From Macrostomum hystrix (Eukaryota; Platyhelminthes; Macrostomidae), in the NCBI GenBank assembly GCA_950097015.1, contig CATNEN010000007.1, positions 9,363,001 through 9,427,000 on the forward strand: a stretch of 64,000 nucleotides of DNA. Reading direction: 5' to 3'. Of the stretch, positions 24,746-34,854 are shown piece by piece. A program made the translations under genes and the position numbers. The notes beneath the pieces are model-generated. The model searched no databases. It saw nothing but the letters and a program-made list of their open reading frames with translations, and was not told the DNA's origin. Every line of letters begins with the position of its first letter. Within the stretch, counting starts at the first letter, position 1.

Positions 24746-24875
24746 AGACGTAGTATAAAATACTGGAAATGTCTGCTACTGAAGTATGAATATTATTTAT
24801 GGACTCACAAAATGAATTTGCAATCCGTTTTCAAAAGCAACGATAGACAAAAAACAAAGCCAAGAAACGAAAACC

Positions 24876-25123
24876 AATGAGAAATGGATAAAATTCAGTT
24901 CGAAATTATTTTTCAGCTGCTAGAATGCGCATCTGAAGGCAAGAATAGAATCCAAGTATCTGACGCCTTCACCGAGGCAACTTGGGGTGATCGCACAGCA
25001 TAACGCTTAATCGTTTCCAGAAAGGTGAAAAGGAGTTTGAGTTCATTCATAATTATGTCAAGAAGTTTTTCAACACGCCAATAATTCTTACCTCGCCGCT
25101 TCTTTTTCCTTACTTGGATTTCA
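24876..25123 (+). pseudogene. Decayed cytochrome P450 fragment
   Basis: Plus-strand reading gives IIFQLLE, a short gap and VSDAFTEAT. After a frame change it gives GEKEFEF, VKKFFNTPI and LLFPYLD. These match, in order, the IIFQLLE, VLDAFTEAT, EEKEFQF, IKTFFNTPI and LFFPWMS segments of the intact P450 at 20744-22255. Stop codons and at least one frameshift show it is dead. The identity to the neighbouring gene is only moderate, so it is an old copy or comes from a related P450. Confidence 0.8.
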
Positions 25124-25144
25124 CGGTATGCAAACATCCACGTT

Positions 25145-25215
25145 TACTAGCACGTTTACTAGCATTACTAGCACGTTTACTAGCATTACTAGCACGTTTA
25201 CTAGCATTACTAGCA
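25145..25215. repeat. 21-bp tandem repeat
   Basis: About three copies of a unit containing agcacgtttactagcattac. The stretch from 25216 to 25670 is AT-rich and shows nothing further. Confidence 0.8.
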
Positions 25216-25670
25216 TGTTTACAAGCGTTCGCTTACAAGCGAAAATAAGCTTTCGTTTTTTTCGGAGGCGGATGCACACAAGCAAGTAAAGGTGCTTTTT
25301 AAACGTGTTTATTATTTGTGTAATACATTATCGCGGACACCATCTCTGCATCGCAAAGTATTTAATAATATGCCGTTAATTAGTGCACGAAAAAAAAAAA
25401 ACTAGGAGTATTTTGTGCTTAAGAAATTAAAAATCTGTTATTCGTTTTAGATAGAAAAAAGGCATTTCCTAAGGCTTCAAGTGAGACTGTGAGCTGCACA
25501 CCCAGTTAAAAACGAAGAGAAAAATAAAGTTCAACGTGCTCTTCCAGTTGCTTATAGCAGTTCAATCTAATACAGCAGACGATTTAACTAGGCGGTGGTA
25601 TAAACAATTGGGATCGCTACGCCTGTGTCATCAGTGTGCGTAGTGTAGCAAGTGCAGGTCCTCAACTGGG

Positions 25671-27922
25671 TCAGTTCTCGGCCTGCAGCAGATAGGTGTC
25701 CTTGGTGCGCCGGTTCTTCAACGAATAGACCTGCTGGCAGGCAAAATCTTCCGACTCTACCACCCTGGCCAGATGCCGGTTGAGAAACACTCCGTCCAAG
25801 TCGATAAGCTTCCGCCGGATCATGTCCTTAAAGCGGGCCAGATCCTCGGTGTACACCTTCTTGAGCATGGCGTGGCTGCCCTCGACAAAGGCCCAGTTGG
25901 AGCTCCAGTGCGGCCGGGCACCCTCGACTCCGCGCAGGTCCATCTCGAGGTCGCGCACAAAGTCGCCCAACAAGTCGTCATCGTCCTCAGCCTGGGGCAG
26001 CATGAGCACGTTTAAAGCGCAGGTGCGCCCGGTGCCACCTTTGGTGGGGTGGGCGCAGTGGCCGGGTGCCATTAGAGCGTCACTGGCTTTGGAGAAGGAG
26101 ACACACAGGCAGCAGTTCAACGGGAACTGCCTGCGCTTCTTATACTCCTGCACTCGCTCAGTAACCATCGTGACGCAGCGGACAGTGTTTGAAAACTCCT
26201 TTCCAGCGTCGAACACATATTCGACATTCTTAAGGCCAGTCGGGTATGTGTCCGGCCGCATCCAGTTGATGCCCCAGCTCACGTGCTGCTGGTACTCGGA
26301 GTGTGCCGGCTGCTGCCGCCGGTGCCGCCTGTGCGTACAGCGCAGTGCCTCCACCGGGTCGCCCAGCAGACAGCTCGAGTCCGGGTCCAGCAGCTCCGGG
26401 CTGATTAGGTCGAACTCACGCTTCGCCTGCGACGGCGTCTGACAGGCATTAAGGAAGCGGCAAAACACCTCGTCCCTGCGCGGTGTCCAGTCCTCCAGGC
26501 TGTACAGCTCGGGGGCTGGCGTGCGCTGCCGGCTCTCCACGGCCAGCTCCATCAGCTCCGCCTCCTCACTCTTCGACTCATCCGCCGCTTCCTCCTGGTC
26601 TTCATCTTCCTTTCTTTCTGCTCCTCGCTCTTCTTTTTCTTCTTCCTCCTTCTCCTCTTCGGCTGCCTCGAAATTAGCTGTCTCCTCCTTGCATTCTGGC
26701 AGCGGATCCTCCGGCCCACGCACGCTGTTGAATGGAAACCAGTAAACGCTGACATTCTGGTTGTTGGCGAGCATGGCGTCCATCGCCTCCGGACAGAGCA
26801 ACACCTCTTCCAGCGGCTTGAAGTCAGTGGTGACGCGCACCGTGAAGTTCTTCTGTACCTGGAAGGTGGCGTCGTAGACCACGCCAAACATGCCGAGGTG
26901 GCACTGAGCGCCTAAAAACAAGTCCCGTTTCTCCGCGCGTCTGGCATCGCTGGCGTCAGTCGCTTCGCTGTCATCAACCAGGCAGCGGTAGTGCTTCAGA
27001 CGACCATCAGCATCAACGATACGAATATCCGTGATGAAGTCGCTGATGGCGGAGTGGGCGGGTGCGTCACCCGTGGCTCCCGTCATGGCGAGCTCAACCT
27101 TGGGGCGAAGGAGGGAATGCGAGCTTATATGAGCATTATATCATCGTCACTTGCTGTGAAAGCCACTATACTCTTTGTGCTCAGCAGATGCTTCAGAGAA
27201 AACCTATGACCGAGAACAACATGGAAATCTTATTGACAACCTACATAACCTGAGGGACTGAGGTTGATAACGATTAAATTTATTTAAAACGTCCAGCCTA
27301 CCATGGTTGCCTGCGGTGAGTCGGGTAGGCTGGGCAGACAGAGGTCACGTGACAGGCAGAACTCGTTGAATTCACGCACCGTAACGCCCGGCTTCACCGT
27401 CACCAGGCGGCAACCTCCATCGAGGAGGTCACCGCTGCCGCCAGGCACCAAGGCGATTCGCTCTTCGTCGGCGATGAAATCGGTGTCCACGATCACGTCG
27501 AAGTCATCGGGGACAAGACAGCATGGCGCGTTGCCTGAGCGAACTCGGAGGCCGAGAGTACGGGCGGACCGCACCAGGCGCGTGATCTCGCTCAGCGAGG
27601 ACACCTAGGGGAGTGAGAAGGCCATATGGGCATGCAGAATAGGACATTCTCGCTTAAAATATTCACAGAGCCTGCTAACGTTGAGAAATATACTATCAAG
27701 CAGTTTAATCTAAACTACAGGATTTTTTCTAGGTGACTCGACTTCTAGGCATTTCTAAATATAATAGAAAATGCCTGCCAAAAATCTAGTTGTATGCCCA
27801 AGCTGTATGCTCACCTGAGAGTAAAGCACCTGCTGCGAGCCCAGCCGCCTTGTGTGCACCTTTGGCATCAGGCCGATACGAGCCTGAAGCTCGTCGCGCA
27901 AGCTCACCTCCTTCTCGGACAT
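25671..27922 (-). CDS. FAD-linked oxidase, L-gulonolactone/arabinonolactone-oxidase-like
   Basis: Three exons, all phase 0: 27922-27815, 27604-27302 and 27098-25671, giving 611 aa. Exons 2-3 carry a PCMH-type FAD-binding fold of the vanillyl-alcohol-oxidase superfamily (RLVTVKPGVTVREFNEFC, LPSLPDSPQATM, then TGATGDAPAHSAISDFI and IRIVDADG). A segment like GAQCHLGMFGVVYDATFQV follows. The C-terminus, HWSSNWAFVEG...DLDGVFLNRHLA, resembles the ALO-type substrate domain of sugar-lactone oxidases. An Asp/Glu/Lys-rich insert of about 55 residues (around residues 280-335) interrupts the cap region. The GGGHS-type loop that carries the covalent FAD histidine in L-gulonolactone oxidase is not seen; the equivalent stretch reads RSGNAPCC. 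Flavin is therefore probably bound non-covalently or differently. Substrate unknown. Confidence 0.82.
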
Positions 27923-29420
27923 TTTTCGTCAGACTTTCGTTCGATTCCTTGCTGTCTCACTGAAGCAAATTTGGCACAGAGCTCACAGCAGCCTGGAGCC
28001 TCACGATTGAGCCAACAAAACGAAACGAAGCAGACAAAGCAGCTTTTCACATTAAGCCTCACCTAAGCACGCAGATCTTGCCTCTCTCTAACTTGCTTGG
28101 TCGCCATGGAAGCCAAGCCAGCGTACGCTCTCCTCACGTACACAGCGGCAAAGGTCTCAGGAGACGTAACCTCACCAAGCTTTTAGCTTTATTCAAGTTG
28201 AGCTCTTGCACGGCTCTCCCGACTCTTGAGCTGAGTGCAGCGATAGGAGGAGTGTGCAGGCAGACAAATGCCGCAGGCTCACCCCACGCCCACCCCTGGC
28301 GCTCTGCCGTACCCATCAATACCCCAGCCGCCATTGCGCTGGCTGTCTGTCCACGCATGACTGCCTGGGCCCGTTGGAGCCTAAATTTACTGCCCTCCTC
28401 CCTCGTTCTCGCTACAATACAGCGAAAGCAGCGAGTTCACCTGTAGCCTTGTGAAATTTGCTAGCTCTGCTTGGGTACTACTGAAACTCTAACAGCTCGC
28501 TATTTTGCGGGACATAAAAACACGGCTTTCCATCCAGAGTTCTATAAGCATATGTAGGCGCATCAGTTTATAGTACAATTGCTTACAAGAACATGTACTA
28601 TATATGTTTTTAGAAATCGATTTATTCGGAAGCTTTAATGCTTGTGTGATAAAAAAGGTATTCACAATAGTGGCGAATTTCGTATAAAACAATACTAATA
28701 CGCGCTGTAAGCTAATAACAACTGCCCCAATCGGGCCAGATGTGCAGTCGAAATCACTAGTCCGAAAATGAGACGGAGCATTTGAAGGCCGCGTACGGCT
28801 TTTCAGTCTATGGACTGGGGGACGCCACACCCATGTTGGTAACCATGCTGTACCCATTTAACATGTGAACTGAAGCAATGCAGAGTTAAGTGTCCTGCTA
28901 AAGGACACCAATTGTTCGAGACCTTCAAGTCGTGAGTCCTATGCTCTAACCACAGGGCTACAACCCTCTACACATTTTCGTGAATAAACAAACATTATAT
29001 GTGCACTTTTTGATAATCAGAGCTTAGGATTTCATTGACGAGGGAACTCATGAGGCTCAAACAGTTTGTCTGAGGCGTTTTAAACTTGCAGCATCCCAGC
29101 AGGCTTGGCCACAGCACGCACAGAACATGATTAGGCACAATGTGTGTAATTGTCATGTCTCATTTACAGATTCGCCAGTGGCAACTTAACTCAGAGAGTC
29201 TCTGTGAGTGAATGAGGGACAATCGACATAGTGCTTTAGCCTCTCGACTTTATTTCCGTGAGTGCACTAATGGGCCAGGTACTGCTGGCCCAGGTAGCTC
29301 AAGTTATCCAAGGAAAATGGCTTTATTTAAAAGTAATAAAACAGACAAAGTCGCTTTCGTAAAAAATAATCCAGAAGAAACCCCTCAGCTCCAAATAGAC
29401 ACCACAATAGCGGCGCGGCC
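27923..29420. other. Intergenic between oxidase and caveolin 1; holds a SINE
   Basis: No gene seen. It contains a family-1 SINE copy at 28725-28985. A possible AATAAA on the minus strand at 29322-29327 could serve caveolin 1. Confidence 0.6.
28725..28985 (-). mobile_element. tRNA-derived SINE-like repeat, family 1, copy 2
   Basis: On the minus strand it starts with a tRNA-like head (gtagccctgtggttagagca, then ggactcacgacttgaagg). It runs through acttaactctgcattgcttc and the agtccatagactgaaaagcc block to the tail actgcacatctggcccgatt. It has the same order of blocks as the copies at 6380 and 51858, and the head is best preserved here. Confidence 0.75.
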
Positions 29421-29897
29421 TCAGCCGGACTTGTTGGTGACTTGGATGTTGCTGAAGAACATGCCGCAGGCTGCGCAGCACGGCCCGAAGCAGCACTCCA
29501 GCATGATGGTGATGAACCGCTTCAGGCAGCGCATCTGCAGCTCGAACAGCTTGCAGTTGGGCGTCATGTACCACACCTCATTGAAGGCCACGCAGCCGAA
29601 GGTGCAGCCCCAGTGCAGGGCGATGAAAATGCCGCAGAACAGGGTGGCGATCTTGTACGACAGCGACAGACCGCAGGTGTAGCAGTTGTAGCTGTTGCGC
29701 CACACGCAGTCCATGGAGTGGGCGCCATCTGGCTCGGCCAGGACGTCCTCAAATTTCACCTGAAAATTATCAGTGGCCAAGAAAGTCTAAATTAGCTGCT
29801 CAACACCATAAATGATATTGAGGCCAGTTCAAATCACCTGCAGTCCCTGGTTGATCCCGTTGGGATCCCTGTTGACCATGTCCAGTTCGGCGGCCAT
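29421..29897 (-). CDS. CAV-like: Caveolin (copy 1)
   Basis: Two exons, 29897-29838 and 29759-29421, with a 78-bp intron, give 132 aa. The start DMVNRDPNGIN and the caveolin signature FEDVLAEPDG are followed by the scaffolding region VWRNSYNCYTCGL. A long hydrophobic hairpin follows (about residues 58-85, IATLFCGIFIALHWGCTFGC), then a Cys-rich C-terminal part, MLECCFGPCCAAC, suited to palmitoylation. Caveolins insert as hairpins from the cytosol and oligomerise to shape caveolae at the plasma membrane. Size is close to invertebrate caveolins and smaller than vertebrate CAV1 (178 aa), with a very short N-terminus. A second caveolin lies 1.9 kb upstream. Confidence 0.95.
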
Positions 29898-31831
29898 TGC
29901 CTTCGCTGTGTCCTCCTGTGCCAGAATGAAACCGCAGACTTGAGAAGAAAAGCTGGTCGCTCTCGCCTGAGACAATTCAGTTGGGAAGCCGCGGGCAGCG
30001 GGGCTGGGGCTTGAGCACTCGGATTTATACGCCTGCAGCCAGCACGGACAGCCCACCCGGTGACCATAGAGATGCAGCGGCGGCTGTTGACGTGGACCCC
30101 GGCCTCCGAAATGCCAATGCCCCTATCTGCAGCTGCTTTCGTTGCCATTGGCAACGGTGCGTGATCGGATAGGTCTAAGACTAAAGACCAAGAATTATTT
30201 TAGATTCTCAATCTCGGACTGAGCAGTCTCTGACAGTTCTCAGCCCATGTGCTCTAGCTGTCCCCTTTGTCAGATTGTGCTCACGGAATACGTCTCTGTT
30301 GCTATTGACAACCGATTCCGCTGATCTCTCTATCTTCGTTTTACGACTCTCTCTATCTTCGTGATAGAGAAGTGCCTGCAGTTAACCCCACAGCTGCATC
30401 GGCACTCAGAGATCCCGCTCTGCTAAGGGAATTCAACTGCGGATGCAAAAACAGCCAACGCAGGCCGAATTCCACGTGTCGGGCACCGGGCTTCAGCGAG
30501 TTTAATGCTTGCCCAACCCAATACTGAGCCCCCCAAATTCTCAGCCAGATGCGAGCTATCACTGAGTCACCGAACAAACTCTCTGTGTTTTTAAAGTATT
30601 TAGTTGAATTCATTATCGGTCCTCGCTACAGAGAAGCTGTCAGTGCTCAAGTTTTTAAGGGCTATATGAAAATCCAAGCCATTCTGTTGCATATTTCAGT
30701 TAAAAAAATTAAATTCGATCTGAGTGGGTGATGATCAAATTTATGCGCTGATAAAAGCGTCGACTGTGACCAAAACAACCGCGGTGGGTGTTGTGGGAGC
30801 TTGAGACTAGGCCGCCTTGGAGGCACTATTCAGCCATCTATTACAGCTAAATGCAAGCAGCAGTCCACTTCCCCAAAGCTGCCAGGTGTTGCCATGGCGC
30901 ACCTACCCGGCTGCTGCTGCATTATTAAATTTCGGGGCAGGCGGCCCACTCCAGCAGCGCTAATCCATTGTGCCAAACTGCATGCCGTGGCTGCTCAAGG
31001 CGAGCACGCAGGGCCGCTACTCAGAATCCATTTTTTAGAATAAAGGCCTGGCTCTACCATTGTTCTCAAACTCAATGCTGTCGCTACACTGCAAAACTGC
31101 ATGTGATGAGAGAGGGACTTGGTGGGCCTGCGCTCAAGCCAGTTGTCATGGCATCAGGTTTTTTGAGAGATGGGCAGGAGACTGGAGAGAAGGAGGCAGG
31201 GAGAGTGGCGGCCCTGGCAACTAAATTGGATGTAGAAAAACTATCTCTACCGTGCAGGTAGGGGACCCGATGTAGCGGGGGAAAGGCGACTGTTGCTAAG
31301 GCCATCCGTGGAGGCGGAGGTGGCGGCAGCTACCTGTACTATTCTTAATTGGCCAAAATTCGATGGCGAAATGACATTCAACAATGAGCACAAACTGTGC
31401 TTTTTACAACAGGAGGCAATAAGTAGATAAATCATGAGTGTAACTGGCGCTGGCTGGCTTTATTTGCAGTAGGAAACGGGGGCTCTGGTTAGCTTGCTTT
31501 GGTTTGTGGGGTGGAAAAATAGATGTATGCATTTTTGCCGCACCGAGCCAATCTGGGATCAAATGCCCCAATCGACTGATCAATTTTGCGCTTTCAACAT
31601 ATTATTCATGGTTACGTAATTTTCGTGGAGACCTTGGAGACTCTTCAGAGTGGGAGCTGGGTTGGGACCCGAACACTGGGGGCCGGATGCAGCAAAATCT
31701 GTTCAGCCTTTGGCTTGGGCTGGGGGCCTTAAAAATCCGGCAGCAACAGAATGGCAAAGCGGAGAGGCACAAAGGCACAAGACAAAAAAGTTTCGCATCG
31801 AATGTCGCTTAGATCGACACAACGCAGGCGC
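29898..31831. other. Intergenic between the two caveolins
   Basis: No gene seen. It contains an X-box-like site at 30141-30155. A possible minus-strand AATAAA near 31458 could end caveolin 2. Confidence 0.55.
30141..30155. promoter_or_regulatory. X-box-like (RFX) palindrome upstream of caveolin 1
   Basis: GTTGCCATTGGCAAC fits the imperfect inverted-repeat form bound by RFX transcription factors (two half-sites with a 3-nt spacer), about 245 bp upstream of the caveolin 1 ATG. It is a motif match only. A weaker GTTGCCATGGATAC lies about 125 bp upstream of caveolin 2. Confidence 0.35.
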
Positions 31832-32331
31832 TCAGCCGGACTTGTTGGTGACTTGGATGTTGCTGAAGAACATGCCGCAGGCTGCGCAGCACGGCCCGAA
31901 GCAGCACTCCAGCATGGTGACAAAGAAGCGCTTGAAGCATGACATGGTGATCTCAAACACCTTGCAGTTCGGCGTGATGTACCAGATCTGCTCGAAGGCC
32001 AGGCAGCCGAAGGTGCAGCCCCAGTGCAGGGCGATGAAGATGCCACAGAGCAGGGTGGCGATCTTGTAGGACAGGGCCAGGCCGCAGTTGTAGCACTTGT
32101 AGCTGTTCTGCCACACGCAGTCCATGGAGTGGGCGCCATCTGGCTCGGCTAGGACGTCCTCGAACTTCACCTGCAATCAATGTTTATGGGAGAAATCGAA
32201 CGAATGATCGGCTTGTTTTGCGTGCAGCCTGTAAGGCCGTCTAGCAGACTGAACGAATCGGCGGATTCCCCTACCTCAATGGAGCTGTTGATGCCATTGG
32301 GGTCGCGGTTGACCAGGTCGATCTCAGTCAT
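31832..32331 (-). CDS. CAV-like: Caveolin (copy 2)
   Basis: Two exons, 32331-32275 and 32170-31832, with a 104-bp intron, give 131 aa. It has the same architecture as copy 1: DLVNRDPNGIN, FEDVLAEPDG, VWQNSYKCYNCGL, the hairpin (IATLLCGIFIALHWGCTFGC) and the Cys-rich tail. Exon 2 has exactly the same length as in copy 1 (339 nt), and the intron sits at the same codon. The last 85 coding nucleotides are identical to copy 1, while the middle differs at many sites. The order and orientation show a tandem duplication. The two proteins could co-oligomerise, but that is inference. Confidence 0.95.
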
Positions 32332-34854
32332 TTTCGTCACAGAGCTTCGCTGCGTCAACTACAACTAGGAATAGGTTCTGCGGAAAATGGCTGCCGCTGC
32401 CGCTTCTAGGAGCAGATTTTATCCCCTGGCCCTAGGCATCCCAACTGCGGTTGCCATGGATACTGGGGGAGGGCTGACGCTGCCTCGGCAACGCGCCGGC
32501 AGCCCCATAGTTGGTTGGGCTCCGCGGATTCGCAGGAACAGGCAGGAAAAATTTAAAGCTGCAGTTTAAATTTTCTGCCTCTTTGTCTTTGTTTCCCATG
32601 TCGCAAGCCTATCTGCTCCCACCCGCAGCACTGTGTCATCTCTGAGCTCCCCTCTTTCGCGTCCATGTGCCTCCCCTTCACCTCTCATTTCCAGCTGGTC
32701 GCTAAAACAGAAGCTAAATGGATTCATGCCTGGGGCACTCAGCTGCAATTGCACATTGTTCTCAAATTCTTTAGGAACAGGACAGAAGAGCCTAAGCATT
32801 GCAAAAAGTACCACAATGATCTTCCAAGAGCCGCCAACTTGGTGGAGAGCACAGGATCATTGCTTGCAAAAGTCTTCCTCCCGTGCAATCTTTCAGATTT
32901 CAAAGTATTCGAAGCTGCATGAATAAGATAGTCAAGACGAATTCGGGGCATGAGCCTACGATACGAGTGCAGCGTGCGCAAATCTATCTTCAAGTGGAGC
33001 CCGTCCCAGTGGAATGCTTGAATGCTCAAATGTATAGGTTTAATGCTTCCGATGTAAACCCACGGAGGCAGGGCATGTAGAACTGGATCAGGGCTCATGC
33101 CTTTTCCCAGAGTTACCCTACTTGATGATGACTTTGATCAAGTGGTTAATTGATCTGATGGTCAACAATGCCCCATCTCTTTCCCGGTAAGAGGACAGAC
33201 GGAAATTGTAGTGGTAGGTACTACTTAAAGTAGTTCTGCCTAGTTTCTCTGCAGAATGAGGACCTAACTGTAAAAAGAAAAAGAGACATCGGCCCGGTTT
33301 CGAGGTATTTTACACAAGGCGCGGAGCACGTGTTATTATTTTTTATCTGTAGGTGAAACTTTTGTCAATTGCTTACGCTAAATCAAATGTATTTGCATTA
33401 AGGATATTTATAAATATTTATGAACAATCTTGATCAAATGCTAAAATGTTCCCAGATCATTGATAGATTCAGTTAAATCTGAATCTGAATACAGAAGAGC
33501 CCAAGTGCCGCCAACTTTGGGGAGTGCACAAGATCATTGCCTGCAAAAGTCTTCCTCGGAATCAGAGGAATTCCTCCTCGGAATCGGTGTAATTCCTCCG
33601 TTTCAATAGCAGAACAAACCAACAATACAACAAAATCTTTGTAAATATTGAATAGCATTTAATTAAGGTATAGTCGAATAATAAAATATATTGTCATCAA
33701 ATTTAAATGGTAATTTAATTCCACTATTCGACAGGAAGACGTTTGGGAATTTTCTTACTTTTCTAGAGCATCAATTAAATATTCTTAAGGACATAAAGGA
33801 CATAAAGAGATAAAATGATCATAATGTTTTTGTTTTTCAATGCATCACAATAAAAGCGATTTATTTTAATGAGATAATTTGTAGGAAAAAATGAAATAAC
33901 ATTTTTTTAGTTTTTTCCGCTAATTAACATTGAAATTTTTCTTTGCCTGCTTGCCGGTTAGAGAGTTTAACGTATATTTTATTTAACAAAGAAAGAGTGC
34001 TAAATGTTTTAAGTCGCCTCTGAAGACAAATATAAGTAATTCAAAAACGTCTTATTTATTTGTTACATAAGAATGTTGCATAAAACACTACATTATAAAT
34101 TTGAAACTATTTGCTTAAGATGCTTCACTGTAACTTTCGAAGCGTCGTTTCACGTTACATTAAAAAAATCGCACGAATTCATTCGACGACCTTTAATGTA
34201 TAGGTTTTGCTAGGTCTTAATATTTTTGCAGGTGTCCCTATTTGTTAACTTAGGTTCTGCTGAAAATTACTCTTTCTTTTTATGTTTAATTAAAATTTAT
34301 TTTATGCCATTTGTCGAAGGAGTAATAATGTAATTGTCTTTTTTCGTACTTCCGTTCACGGCGTCGAAGAAAATGACTTGTTGGTCTTTTATACTTATAA
34401 ATCCTTTAAAAAAATTTTTTGTCCATCAATCAAGATTGATGTATGAGAAGAAAATCTGACGATGAGATATATACTTTTACACAAGTAAATACAAAGTGAT
34501 ACATAATGGCCTTTATATTCAAAACTTCAAATTAGACTTATTAAAGTTAGTAATTAGGCGTACTTATAAAAAAAAATTAAACATTTTTCAAAGAAAAGTA
34601 TTTTTGGTATGTTTCTGCTTAATATATTTATCTATATGTCCAATTAAAGGAAACAAAAAGTGCACAATTTCTTATAAACCACTAACACTATCGTGGTACC
34701 ACAATAACAAAATTAGCTGAAGCAATCAATGTGCTGACCAGTGCGCATAAGTGCTATTAGCAGTGAGCATAGATGATTTTTTTATTCCCGGAATCTAAAA
34801 AGTTCAGCTTTTACAATAAAAACTCTGAATTTGCAGTTGGAGCCCCTTTGCTGA
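32332..34854. other. Intergenic; no gene seen
   Basis: Strongly AT-rich from 33340 to 34800, with only short frames. It separates the minus-strand gene block from the plus-strand TRPM block, so it should contain divergent promoters. Bases 32860-32905 and 33495-33560 share short similar stretches (a tgcaaaagtcttcctc-type block preceded by gatcattgc), suggesting a small dispersed repeat. Confidence 0.55.
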
